Assembly: GCA_963662155.1 (NCBI GenBank)
Contig: OY759265.1
Coordinates: forward strand, 15,513,761 to 15,577,760
Length of the DNA: 64,000 bases
Source of the DNA: Lamellibrachia columna
Taxonomy: Eukaryota; Annelida; Polychaeta; Sabellida; Siboglinidae
Direction: 5' to 3'
Position numbers and translations under genes: made by a program. The notes beneath the pieces were generated by a model. That model did no database searches. It was given only the letters and a program-made list of their open reading frames with translations, and was not told the DNA's origin. Within the stretch, counting starts at the first letter, position 1. Each line of letters starts with the position of its first letter. Positions 11,001 to 21,989 of this stretch are shown one piece after another.

Positions 11001-13430
11001 TTTTAAAAAATCACAGGGGCTTTTATTGGACTTGATACGGTATGTCAGTGATAGGCAGCTACCGGCATGAGATCAGGTTAAGTCTCATTGCTTAGTGCAC
11101 TGACAACATATAGGCACCTTGCATCCACAGAGTTACCTGCACGGGCATGTGGCTGCTCTGTCACTTGTAATTATAGCCCCTGCAAATTACCGAACTGCCT
11201 GCAGGTGAATCCAGAGGAAGGCCTGCTGTAACTATGCAAGCAATATATAAAGGTTATGCACCTGTTTTAGGGGTTTTTCCCACTGTGAACAGACCAGGGG
11301 GATACCAGACAACCACCAAGATTTGTCTTCTGAAAAAATACCTGTCTTCTATCCCTCAAAAGGGCAGGGGTCACATAATTTTTTACATACCTCAGCCTAG
11401 GGCTGAGGTATGTAAAAAAGTATTTTGCTGCAGAAAACAGGAAAAAAAAAAAAACCTGGAGCCTAAACCTGTGCTGAGCTGCAGACATACAAACAAGGCA
11501 AGATATGTGAGTAAAATGAGCCGAGAACCAGCAAAGACAAATGGGGCAGCTACGTTACTGGAAACAAAAACGTTTCCTCGGCCACACTACTTGCTTTATG
11601 TTTCTTTATCTACCTGTGTTGTATCATGTAACACATCTATATAGAATGGAGAATGGCTTACCATTACATAACTCATTTATCTCATTTATTTAAATATATA
11701 GGTCCTTTCAGTCTTTTTTAAGGTTCAGTTCATATGGGTAGCATGGAGTGTCATAGACAAAAAAACAGTATTATGTGAATATACGACCCGGTAATTATAT
11801 TTAAAACCAGGTAATTATATTTAAAACCATAAACCCTGTTTTATACTATTTCTTTTATAATACAACTAACTATGCACAAAAACTGTGTAAATCGACAAGT
11901 ACTATTAAAATTATATCCATTTTTTAAGTTGAGCAACAAATTCACACAGCGCAAAAGAACACAAATCAAGAATTTGTTTGTATTAACTAGCTCAGAAATG
12001 TGTACTTCTTAGTCAGTGAATATTACATGTAATAATAAATTTCATGCAGGCAGAGCAAAAAACACCAGGTTCTTTCAAAGCAGTTTTGAAAACTGATTAA
12101 AAATCATAACATGATTTTGTTTTATACAACTCCATTTTTTGTATATGCGTATTAACTAGCAAAATGTGTTGTAACATTATACTGCTTGTACTAGGTATCA
12201 AAATGATCAATACCCTATACAAATATCAGAAATTATTTCCATCTTCACCAATTAAATTATGTAATTGTGGTTATGGCCATAGCAGTTAACACATCAGTGA
12301 GAAAGCTCTTTTGAAAAAGACTAGCTTCACAACCATTGCATTTAATAAATTGTTGTGAATAATCAACTTTTTTAATTATGTATGATGTACGTGCTTTAAT
12401 ACATTTGTTAGATTGTTGTATGACCCATAATGCTACTAGCTATATGTCTATATCCCACTACGATCATAGTAGAAAAATAAAAAAAAAATCATAGTATTAT
12501 TTGTTATCAGAAACAAGTATAATCACATTGATTAAGTTTTGATCAGGGGATATGGAAAAGCCAAAACAGCTCATACAAAATCACAACTGAAACAGTTTAG
12601 TTGAAAGGAGCAATAGCAGAGTTTTATATGGAATCTCTGGTTGATGTGAGTACAAAGTTGTAATTTATTTTTTAGTATAATGCTGAGTTCAGGATGTTGC
12701 AATGCGCTATGTATTCAGTTTTCACTAAATAAATATTTACTATACCATGCCTGGTTTCATTAGACAATGATGCATAATGCTGACAAAAATTAGTACAATA
12801 ACCATTTATTGTAGGAATAAATAACTTCTGTTCCCATCAAAATGTCACTCATTTACAATATACAAGAAGTGCATTTAATATGTGACAGCTCAGAACCTTT
12901 AAATAATATTCTTCACATGTGCATCCTGTGACATACCATAGATCTGCACATTGGTGTCAATAAACAGAATAAATGTGCTCCAAATAATTTATTATGAGTA
13001 AGTTTATTGTGTAATACTGGGCGATAACATCAAAAATCAACATGCGCACATCACATGATGTTCCAGTTTCCATCACAAAATGTCATAATATATACATGGT
13101 TATTGTTAAATACCTTTTGTGATATACCGGTACATGTAATAATGATTATACACACAAGATATGTGTTTATTGTGTGTGCTTATTGCAATTTAACTTTAAT
13201 TTTGCGTGGCCTGGATATTTAGAAATGCAAGCCCCTTTTCTACCCCTAGAGAAGTTGTGTGTGGACTGTTTTTGCTAAGTATAACAAAGTCTATCCGATA
13301 CCCCAACTGTCTATCATGCATGACACTGACACATCTGACAGATTAAAAACCGCAAGACAACTTGAACATCCCGACCAAAGAGCATGATTTGACAGCGTGT
13401 CTTTACTAGCTAATAATAGTCATAAGATAG
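11001..13430. other. AT-rich non-coding DNA
   Basis: No gene is supported. A 136-codon plus-strand open frame (11234-11644) runs through an inverted repeat and an A tract and shows no protein-like features. From 11.65 kb the DNA is AT-rich with short duplications, for example GGTAATTATATTTAAAACCA twice near 11800-11830. Confidence 0.5.
11379..11419. repeat. perfect 19-bp inverted repeat with 3-base loop
   Basis: The left arm, 11379-11397 (six T then ACATACCTCAGCC), is the exact reverse complement of 11401-11419, with TAG between. The terminal T and A runs let it fold as a tight hairpin in DNA. The loop is too short for a typical microRNA precursor. It may be a transposon remnant or a cruciform-forming site. 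Confidence 0.85.
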
Positions 13431-13439
13431 TCATAAAAT

Positions 13440-14400
13440 CCCATTACGTAATTTGGTTTGGTAGAATCGGATCTTTAGCGCAACGCGAGCATGCCAAGTA
13501 AACTCCGTAGCAAAGTCATCGTCATGTGATGCGTCCCCATTTCTATTTGTAAACAATCTCCATAAAATCGCCCACCCACCGACGGAAAAAACGGTTAAGA
13601 GGTCCGCTTGTTTCCGTTCATCGGTTGACTGGTGGGTGCATAGGGTTAACAGTATGCAGCACCAGTGTTGAAATAAACGTCGGCGACGCTGTAATATCCC
13701 TCAGGTCAAGAACTGACGCTAAAATGCTGACTTCACTGTTGCAGCGCCGCTTGGCGGCCATATTGGCCCAGATCAGACCATTCACCCGTACAAGAAATCA
13801 TATTTCTGGCAGTCATAATACGCACATGCAACAGCTGCCGATACGGAACGCTAACACAGATGTACAAAATCAAACTGCATCGCGGTACAAGGCAAATTGT
13901 TGCCAGGTCATGCGTAAATCAACAAAAACCGACGCGATTCGCGCCACAATTTTTCACGCACCGCCGTCTAATGGAAACAACACTTACCATGGTCATTTTC
14001 CGCAGCAATGTCCTCGAATAACCATGACGACTTTGCAAAGTCCTGTTGCGGATCACGAGGCTTGGTTCATTTCCTCACATACTACGTTCAACATAGGGCT
14101 GACGCGCTTAACTAATTCTTGAAATTAGGCCAATTGTAGCGGTCCCCTGGTCCACTTTAGCTATGGCGTAGTAGTTGATGTTGCAACTCTGTTGTTGATG
14201 TGTTTCCGTATTTGGAAACGGGACGTCGCTATTGCTCGAAGCAGCCAATCAACGTCGAGTATTTACAGGCGGCGTCCCAGATACTCCACATGATTGACAG
14301 GTGAGGGCGGGCACGAGTTTCGTCCGCTACGTCAACGACACGTTTTTCAACTGCCGTACATTTAAGCTGACCACTACATGTGTGGTCATGTGTCCAGCAG
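13440..14400 (-). promoter_or_regulatory. candidate promoter and first-exon region, CpG-rich
   Basis: This block is visibly richer in CG dinucleotides than the DNA on either side. It contains CCAAT at 14245-14249 (AGCCAATCA), a GC box GGGCGGG at 14305-14311, a CRE-like TACGTCA at 14328-14334 and a YY1-like core CCATATT near 13759. On the minus strand a consensus splice donor, GTAAGTG, lies at 13987-13981, directly after ACCATG. A minus-strand transcript starting near 14.1-14.3 kb with a first exon ending at 13988 is plausible. No coding sequence of useful length is attached. The 165-codon plus-strand open frame in the same block resembles nothing known. Confidence 0.4.
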
Positions 14401-15119
14401 TGCGGTTTTAGCTTTCGCGTTTTAAATGTATCATAGAATCGCTTTAAACGCCCTGAAACAACTTATAAACAATGATTCTTTATAGTGAAATCAGCTGATT
14501 GTTTGGCAAATGTCCAATGCTCTGCCGTAGGACACGCCTACGTTTCATTGAAAGAGACGGCTGGTTGCGTCAACACACCCAATACAATCGGAAAACCACA
14601 ATCAGGCCTGCGTTCTTTGGGATTTAAACATCTTTATATATATATATATATATATATTGCCAATTATGTTTGGTATTTACCTAAATTATACACATTTATA
14701 ACGCCAGTTAAGTTTGTATCGTTACACTTTGCGCCTACACTTCCTGAAATTGTAATTATGACCGAAACTGTAATGGATGCTTTAATTGATACCACAATAT
14801 CTACAACTGAATTCTACATAGCTAAGACCTACGTTCATGTTAGATTTGTTAGAGCCGGAACTATATATATCGACAGTTGTATAAGCAGTGAGAGGCGTGG
14901 CTACTATAACTGCGGTCATAACATGTCTTATATATAGGCCCTATTCGCGAGGCAAAACGTCGATAAGTAAAATAATACTATTCATAATTAATAGAGTGAC
15001 TCCGGTTTTGTATGAACTTGTGTTTGATTAGTTTTTAATTAGTTATCTCCACTGATACCGTAGATGGAATGAAGCTAAGAAGGTTGACTAAGAAGATTGT
15101 CTAAGAAGGTTGACATAAA
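14401..15119. other. non-coding DNA with a short TA tract
   Basis: Contains a (TA)12 run at about 14634-14657. A 150-codon plus-strand open frame (14485-14937) spans the TA tract (Tyr-Ile repeats) and shows no family signature, so I do not call it a gene. Confidence 0.5.
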
Positions 15120-15125
15120 AAAATG

Positions 15126-15220
15126 TCGTAGGGTAACCTGGGGCAACATGGACCCCGGAGGTAAGACGGCCTCCCATCACGTACGGCCCCTGGAGGTAAG
15201 ACGGCCTCCCATCACGTTAC
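15126..15220. repeat. two-unit repeat of about 34 bp with GTAAGACGGCCTCC core
   Basis: GGAGGTAAGACGGCCTCCCA occurs at about 15159 and again at about 15193. Each unit contains a short self-complementary GGAGG...CCTCC. The preceding GGGGCAACATGGACCCC resembles the GGGGCAAGACGGTCCC core of the large array 300 bases downstream, so this may be an ancestral or diverged relative. Confidence 0.7.
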
Positions 15221-15530
15221 TCTAGACGTTCCCAAATCTGATGCAAATTAAAGCTAACTTCTATCTGACACCCACCTCGAAAGCTCAGACGTAAGACGAT
15301 ACAGACGTAATGAAGTCAATGTGTTTTTAAATTTGTATATGCAGTATTATATGCATTGATCTAATATTTTGTCAAAAGTAAAATGGTGAAACTCACTATA
15401 TAGCGGTGTGATTCAGGGACTTCATTGATAACATGATAATGTTATTAATCAGTTGACAAACAATACAAAATGGGCAATAATGGGCATATATTGTATTTTC
15501 TATGCATTGCGTTAAGACACACGTTGTATT

Positions 15531-16276
15531 TGTGGGGCAAGACGGTCCCCATGCATGTGGAGCAAGACGGTCCCTATGCATGTGGGGCAAGACGGTCCCT
15601 ATGCATGTGGGGCAAGACGGTCCCTATGCATGTGGGGCAAGACGGTCCCTATGCATGTGGGGCAAAACGGTCCCTATGCATGTGGAGCAAGACGGTCCCT
15701 ATGCATGTGGGGCAAGACGGTCCCCATGCATGTGGAGCAAGACGGTCCCTACGCATGTGGGGCAAGACGGTCCCCATGCATGTGGAGCAAGACGGTCCCT
15801 ATGCATGTGGGGCAAGACGGTCCCTATGCATGTGGGGCAAGACGGTCCCTATGCATGTGGGGCAAGACGGTCCCTATGCATGTGGAGCAAGACGGTCCCT
15901 ATGCATGTGGGGCAAGACGGTCCCCATGCATGTGGAGCAAGATGGTCCCTATGCATGTGGAGCAAGACGGTCCCTATGCATGTGGGGCAAGACGGTCCCC
16001 ATGCATGTGGAGCAAGACGGTCCCTATGCATGTGGGGCAAGACGGTCCCTATGCATGTGGGGCAAGACGGTCCCTATGCATGTGGGGCAAGACGGTCCCT
16101 ATGCAGTGGGGCAAGACGGTCCCTATGCATGTGGGGCAAGACGGTCCCTATGCATGTGGAGCAAGACGGTCCCTATGCATGTGGGGCAAGACGGTCCCTA
16201 TGCATGTGGGGCAAGACGGTCCCTATGCATGTGGGGCAAGACGGTCCCCATGCATGTGGAGCAAGATGGTCCGTAT
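15531..16276. repeat. 25-bp minisatellite, about 30 units
   Basis: The unit is GCATGTGGGGCAAGACGGTC plus CCTAT, with recurring variants (GGAGC for GGGGC, CCCCAT for CCCTAT, GATGG for GACGG). One unit near 16104 lacks two bases. Because 25 is not a multiple of three, the translation cycles through three frames (as in CGARRSLCMW and GKTVPMHV), and since no frame has a stop, open frames of more than 320 codons appear. They are repeat artefacts, not proteins. The G-rich core and its reverse complement recur at 16800-16841. Confidence 0.97.
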
Positions 16277-16507
16277 GTCTTACCCCACACACAAGGTCAC
16301 AATGTATGTCTTACCCCACACACACAGGGTCACAATGTATGTCTTACCCCACACACACAGGGTCACAATGTATGTCTTACCCCACACACACAGGGTCACA
16401 ATGTATGTCTTACCCCACACACACAGGGTCACAATGTATGTCTTACCCCACACACACAGGGTCACAATGTATGTCTTACCCCACACACACAGGGTCACAA
16501 TGTATGA
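16275..16507. repeat. 33-bp minisatellite, 7 units
   Basis: The unit contains ATGTCTTACCCCACACACAC followed by AGGGTCACAATGT. The array begins exactly where the 25-bp array stops, through a unit reading GGTCCGTATGTCTTACCCCA. The unit holds TCTTACCCC, a reverse-complement relation to the GGGGCAAGA core of the neighbouring array (GGGGTAAGA). The first unit lacks two bases of the CA run. Open frames across it reflect the unit length being a multiple of three. Confidence 0.97.
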
Positions 16508-16799
16508 ACTGTGTTATGCATGACCAATTCTGCTGAATGCATTTAGTTTAATATGAACATTGCATCATTTACGTTCAGCTAGCCTGTAGGCTGTAATTAT
16601 GATGGAATATTACTAAACCAATATTATATTATGTATGGATTGCAAGGTATGTATTATATTTAACTCCAATTTAAATTTAACAACCATAATGACCTGATAC
16701 ATTACTATCATACCATTTGTGTATATACATTTTAATTTCAGGAAATAGTTCGTTCGTGTAAACGAAAACCACGGGGCGATAGACCGTGTTGCCCCAGTC

Positions 16800-16841
16800 A
16801 GAGGACCGTCTTGCCCCAGGGATGGGGCAAGACGGTCCTCT
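16800..16841. repeat. perfect 18-bp inverted repeat of the minisatellite core
   Basis: AGAGGACCGTCTTGCCCC (16800-16817) is followed by a six-base loop and its exact reverse complement (16824-16841). The arms contain GGGGCAAGACGGTCC, the core of the 25-bp array that ends 520 bases upstream. The motif therefore exists here once in each orientation outside the array. Confidence 0.93.
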
Positions 16842-17595
16842 TACTATCTTTTAAATGCAACTCAGCTAAGTTATTTATTTACTGAAAATGGTTTCCACTG
16901 TGTAACACACATATATATGTCCATATAATGAACACATTAAAGAAATGCTAACGTAGTTTATTAGTGTACAATTTGAACGTTTTCTTTGGGGGGCCGCGTT
17001 GTTGTGTATATATATAAAAGCAATACGGAATGCATGACTGCGATCGTTTTCCCTCAAGTTTCTCTCTGTACCGGGAGTTGCATCTGATTTCCATGCGGGT
17101 TCACGAACTGTCCCTAAAACGTTGGACTCGCCCGAACCCCCCTCCCCCCGCCACACCTCGAACACCGACCCCCAACTTTGTGATACCTTGTGGGGGCCTA
17201 CGACATTTGGCGTACGCACCACTGAATGCAATCTTTGTAACTATAAAGCGTTCCAACGGCCGATACTCCACACTGACTTGATGGTGATTAATTAAATTGT
17301 GCCAGACGTGATTGAATAGACTAATAGGCCGTGGGACGTACGTTGTCATTTAGCTGAATACAATGATTACATACTTCTTAACCGCATTAATAAAGTAATC
17401 TACGATGCAGCTGATTTCACACACTCAACTTTTGTGTTGTCGAAATCCAATATTCGCATTCGCAGCGCTGTGCCGAGATGAATGACATTGACATGGAATT
17501 AGGAAAATAATATTGCATACGCCCATTTTTTTTTATATATGTCGGCTACGGTTTAATAGTGCTAATTTGCTTTGAACGATGTAACTTCTGTACAA
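16842..17595. other. non-coding DNA, nothing recognised
   Basis: Includes a C-rich stretch near 17136-17152 and short TA runs. Overlapping open frames on both strands near 16875-17350 resemble no known protein. Confidence 0.5.
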
Positions 17596-17597
17596 AA

Positions 17598-17765
17598 ATC
17601 CATTGCTTGTTAAAAATCCATTGCCTGTCAACAGACCATTGCCTGTCAACAGACCATTGCCTGTCAAAAATCCATTGCCTGGCAAATATCCATTGTCGGT
17701 CAAAAATCCATTTCCTGTCAAAAATCTATTGCCTGTCAAAAGACCATTGCCTGTCAAAAATCATG
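17598..17765. repeat. 17-18-bp minisatellite, about 9 units
   Basis: The unit is CATTGCCTGTCAAAAATC or CATTGCCTGTCAACAGAC, two interspersed variants. Open frames on both strands here (repeats such as CLSTDH or GNGLLT) come from the unit length of 18. Confidence 0.93.
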
Positions 17766-17845
17766 AAATACTGTTGTCTGCTGTATTCACATTTAATTAA
17801 AATATTTATCTATTTCTGTACTTTTTATTTCGTGCAGAACATTTA

Positions 17846-17918
17846 CGCTTGACGGTAGGACGGCGCTTGACGGTAGGACGGCGCTTGACGGTAGGACGGC
17901 GCTTCACGGTAAGGCAAC
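17846..17918. repeat. 18-bp minisatellite, 4 units
   Basis: The unit is GCTTGACGGTAGGACGGC. The last unit is altered (GCTTCACGGTAAGGCAAC). The GGTAGGACGG core resembles the GTAAGACGG and CAAGACGG cores at 15.1-16.3 kb, though the unit is different. Confidence 0.95.
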
Positions 17919-17919
17919 G

Positions 17920-20049
17920 TCCCTTTGTTGTTAGGGAAGACGATTTTTTCTATATAGGCTGAGAGTTTGATTATACCAGCAATGGCTACTGCGAAGTTTA
18001 ATATTATTATGTATTTGTAACAGTTTACCTGGGCGGATACTATCTTAGAGACCGACCGGTCGTATCGAAGTCAAAACACCTGTTATCTTTCGGTAGTGAC
18101 TTAGTGAATCGGAAAACTTTGTTACTGTCTCGACATAATATCGGCCTCCACGAGCAAATACTTAATAGTAGGCCTATTCATGCATCGAAGTATTCAGTTG
18201 CAACTTTCACTGTGTCATGCCTTGCTAAGAACGTTCAGCCACACGTCGAAACGCAACGATCAAAGCTGCGTTCACACATATAATACCCGATAGACAGAGC
18301 CAACACCAAAGTTGAGGCTGCGTGAGCGAGACAATTACTTAAGTGGACCCAGTTTGTCGCTGTGTTTCATGTTTAACTCGGCTGAAGACACAGCAGATAA
18401 GCAATCCTTTGTAACTTGTAAATGTTTGAGTTCAATGAAAGATACCATCGTGCATGACAATTATGAGTTAGTAGGAGGCTACAAACAACCGAAGGGTGAT
18501 GTTTTTAAATAACCCAACGATATATAAAATTAACCTACATAAATGGAAAAAAGTTTTGCTGCAAAGTAAATAGGCAAAACAATTATAACGTTACTCAACA
18601 ACGAGAAACCAGTCAAAAGGTAGTCGTCGAACGTATACACGGCTTTTGTTCCCACCGCAATTAGTATAGATTCCCTCCAAGATGATAGACTATACAACAG
18701 AACTTCAATTAACTAGGTCGGATCAATTCGAGTTAGAAACATAATCATGGACTTAAACATCCCAACATTGAACATTTATAATTATTGTAGGCAAGGACAC
18801 TGTCTGGTGATATTCAACTCGGAAACAAGGTCTCAAAATGTTGAACTAACAACGGGAAGGGCACATGAACCCATACTGATTGTACAAGAGACGCTAGGTC
18901 TACGACTACACAGAAGCAAAGGAAGGGCAATTACACCACACGTAACAACGGCTGGGCAGACGACCAATGAAACAACCGCTAGTTTGTAGGGTAGAGAACA
19001 CCTTGTAGCAGTTTTTCTATATACTTAATGTTAGTAGGTCCGATACGTCGGACGCCAGTCTGTTCTTCAACTATTAGTGCAGTGGGTTCCAACTGGTGCA
19101 GACGACATATGTACTTCCGGTTCTGGCCAAAAAGGCGGGTACTGAGTGTCTAGCTGTTCGCCATAGCCAGTGGCGTAGGTAAACTACGTAGTTGCTACAG
19201 ATCGAAAGGTGACCCCGGAGGCTCGAATAATTGAATAGTGTCTTCCCAGATAGTGGCGCTGTAAATCTGATATAAGTCGATGTTAAACCATTGCTCCCGG
19301 CGATAGCAGTGAACGACACATTGGTTGGTAGATGTCGTCTTCTCCCCGGGGTGAGATGGCGGGCAATTACGCTTACATGGTGGCCTACGAATGGCCAGTT
19401 AAAAAAACGATTACACCTCAAGTGGGTTAACATTTTTGCCCGAAATACTCAGTAAAACAATGTCGTGGCTGTATTTTCAACGATGTTTAGCTAGAAGCCT
19501 CTGAAATTTCTCCAGCAATAATTATTTTAAGGTGAACATTTAGGTGTCATAGCTACGAACATAAATTGTCTCCAAATGTCCAAGTTCAGACTAGATTCGG
19601 CTATGACATTTTTGCTGGTTTTGGGACACCGCTGCCCACAAAAAGTGCTGTGACCTCCATTGACCTGTTCACGCGCGGCCGAAGGCGTAGCGGCGATAAC
19701 ATCGCCAGAGACAGTCTGTCGTGCAGGTGGAAGGACCCACACAGTGCATACGGCTCGAGCATGCAGCAAACAACGCTAATTATTATTACCACTCAACTGG
19801 TTGACATACAGAACACCAGAAGGCACATGTATGTGTCTAATAAACCAATAAACTCTAGTCTGACTTGGTCGCATTTGCCTCGCTCGGCCAACGATAATCT
19901 CTTTCACAAAGGTTATTCAATGTTAATTCCGTTCTCATTGCAAATGCCTTTAGTAATGGTTACCAGTCAGGTCTGCCTACTGTAAATGCGCAAAGTTTAC
20001 ATGTAACGTTTATAATGTGCATTATTCACACAAAGTGTGCTCGATGACA
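17920..20049. other. non-coding DNA, nothing firmly recognised
   Basis: Several open frames of 60-140 codons occur on both strands (for example 19566-19985 plus and 19074-19433 minus) without recognisable motifs. At about 19167 the sequence CAGTGGCGTAGGTAAAC resembles the start of hAT-type DNA transposons, but I found no partner end. I call no gene. Confidence 0.45.
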
Positions 20050-20480
20050 CCTTCCTCAATCCTATTGATATAGTCCATCGCGAATCAGGTTCGTTGATGT
20101 CTACATGTGTAATATGTGAATAATGTAAGTAATATATGAGCAGTCGATTATCTCTAATAAGTGTGCATGCTTTTGTTAAAATCATCGAAAGAATTGACTT
20201 TGATCGTTAGATCGGGTAACTTGAGAAAGCCGAAAGCTACAGTACATATAGAGCCGGGCCACTTTTGCAATTCATTCGCCGAATTGTGAGGGATTGAAAG
20301 TATGTCTGATGATTTCACCCAAGCTAAATCACACATTTGTAAAGATGAGCCAGCATGTCGTAGCGGATACTAGAGCCAGCATGTCGCAGTGGATGCCGGG
20401 TAGATGTGATTTTTCGCTAAATGATTCCAAAACGAGATGAGCGAAACCATTGAATTCAGGAAGGACATTTAAACGAATAA
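20050..20480 (+). repeat. interspersed repeat family X, copy A
   Basis: The copy shares with the others, in order, a CGCGAAT...TTCGTTGATGT start, a TTGATCGTTAGATCGGGTAA block (20199-20218), ATATAGAGCCGGGCCACTTTTGC, a CACCNAANCTAA-like block and CATGTCGCAGTGGATGCCGG followed by AACGAGATGAGC. In this copy the CCAGCATGTCG(T/C)AG(C/T)GGAT segment is duplicated. No coding capacity or terminal repeats are visible. The family is not one I can name. Confidence 0.7.
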
Positions 20481-20559
20481 AATGCATAACATAAAAGTAA
20501 AAAAAAATTATAATTTCAACACATGTAGGGGTATAACTACTACTGGTTGAACAAATGTG

Positions 20560-20838
20560 TTCGAAGCGATTGCTGTGTCATTCCACTGGTTCACGTTCCG
20601 GACATATCGCGTGATTAAAGCAGGAACGATCCGACGCCCCAGTTGAGGCTTGGTCTGAGACAGCCGGGTGGAATGCGAGCGGCACTCGGGGCTGGCGCCA
20701 GCGACAGGACTCGGCGACTCGCGACGACAGCTCTCCTCGGACGATGGCGTCACGGCGTCTTCTCTGTCGCTCCCCGCATTCCTCGTTGCGCAGGTTGTCC
20801 TCATCAAAGTGTACAGGTGTAGATCTAAACGTTGCCAC
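20560..20838 (-). CDS. candidate internal coding exon, unidentified
   Basis: A GC-rich island inside AT-rich DNA is open on the minus strand in two frames. One frame (20508-20864) reads Ser/Pro/Arg-rich residues such as SSEESCRRESPSPVAG with mostly G or C in third positions. The other starts with an acidic then basic stretch (HFDEDNLRNEECGERQRRRR). Upstream on the minus strand a pyrimidine-poor acceptor-like GTTTAG precedes the island. I recognise no family, and the frame is not decided. It could be an exon of the minus-strand gene proposed to start at 43.1 kb, or a regulatory CpG-rich segment. Boundaries are approximate. Confidence 0.25.
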
Positions 20839-20869
20839 ACCAGGGCAAACGATTTTGGTGTCATATAAT

Positions 20870-21900
20870 GTCCAGAGGTACCTGCTTATGTACCATGTGT
20901 TTCAATATTAATTTATGCCGGTTCTCGCACCGTTTTCAATGCGTTGGCGACCCCGTTTTTTCTCAGCATGTTCAAATATTTTGTCTGCGTGACTTGTGGT
21001 TTGTGTCGTAAATGCTATGTCCAACGTGAGTTTAACGCCATTAATAATAATAATAATGTATAAATACATTTGTCTAAAAAAGTTCATTGTCTTAATTATT
21101 ATTCACAATACGCAAAAGTTAGCCTCACTAAGTTATTACCTTACTTTATTCGTTTCATATTACCCAACTTACGGTATTATTTGTACAATAATAACAATAA
21201 CGATAAATGGCTGTACAGCACTTCCTAATTAGTGCAGTACAATTTCAATTATAACATTTAGGTTTTTGTTATAATCTTCTTTAAGAACCGTGATTGTTAG
21301 TTAATTAGCCAACTATCTGCAATTGAGTAAATGTGTTAACACTGTTTGATGTAATATCTTCATTATGAACAATCATGCACACACGGAGTTTCACAACTCA
21401 TTTAATGACGTTCAGACTCACTGTTATGACAGTTGCAATACTTCCCACCCTGGGCGTTTTGCCCCTACTAATGTTGTTTTTTGCCTCACACGTTCCATAT
21501 TCATATTTCACCATTTACTTAGCTATTACTGTCTTTTATCAATCGCACCCGCAACAGTCACAACATTAATGATTACATCTTTGTCTACCATAGGGCCTAT
21601 ATATTTTCCTCAGTTTCCTATAGTAACCACTCATTGCATTACTTTTGTGGTGACCGTTTTTATAGTTTGTACAGTTTGCGGAGCCCGTATTCCAACTAAA
21701 TGTAAATAACTGCATTGGCTTCATCTGGCTCCATTGGCTTCATCTGGCTATCTCGAAATTCTTATTTTCGAGATATGAAGCATTTTGTAACTGTAATTAG
21801 GAACGTTTCGGTCCGGAAAGGGGTAACAGCGTCAACTCCTTCTGATTTAGTCTCTCGGGAGTGGCGTATTTCGGATCTCTGAAAGTGGAGGCAGGGGGGA
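20870..21900. other. AT-rich non-coding DNA
   Basis: Nothing recognised. A 114-codon plus-strand open frame (21365-21709) is Thr/Ile/Phe-rich and overlaps another in a second frame; neither looks like a gene. GGCTTCATCTGGCT is repeated twice near 21717-21748. Confidence 0.5.
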
Positions 21901-21901
21901 T

Positions 21902-21986
21902 CTTAGTCACCCATTAGTTTGCCCTAGTCACCCATTAGTTTGCCTTAGTCACCCATTAGTTTGCCTTAGTCACCCATTAGTTTGCC
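21902..21986. repeat. 21-bp minisatellite, 4 units
   Basis: The unit is AGTCACCCATTAGTTTGCCT plus T, repeated four times with one base variation in the first unit. Confidence 0.96.
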
Positions 21987-21989
21987 ATG

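Noticed and set aside
15470..16536. Open frames of 322-345 codons
   Set aside because: They are produced by the 25-bp and 33-bp arrays, are open in three frames at once and have no flanking gene structure.
19160..19230. hAT transposon end (CAGTGGCGTAGG)
   Set aside because: A single 12-base resemblance; no matching opposite end or 8-base duplication was found nearby.
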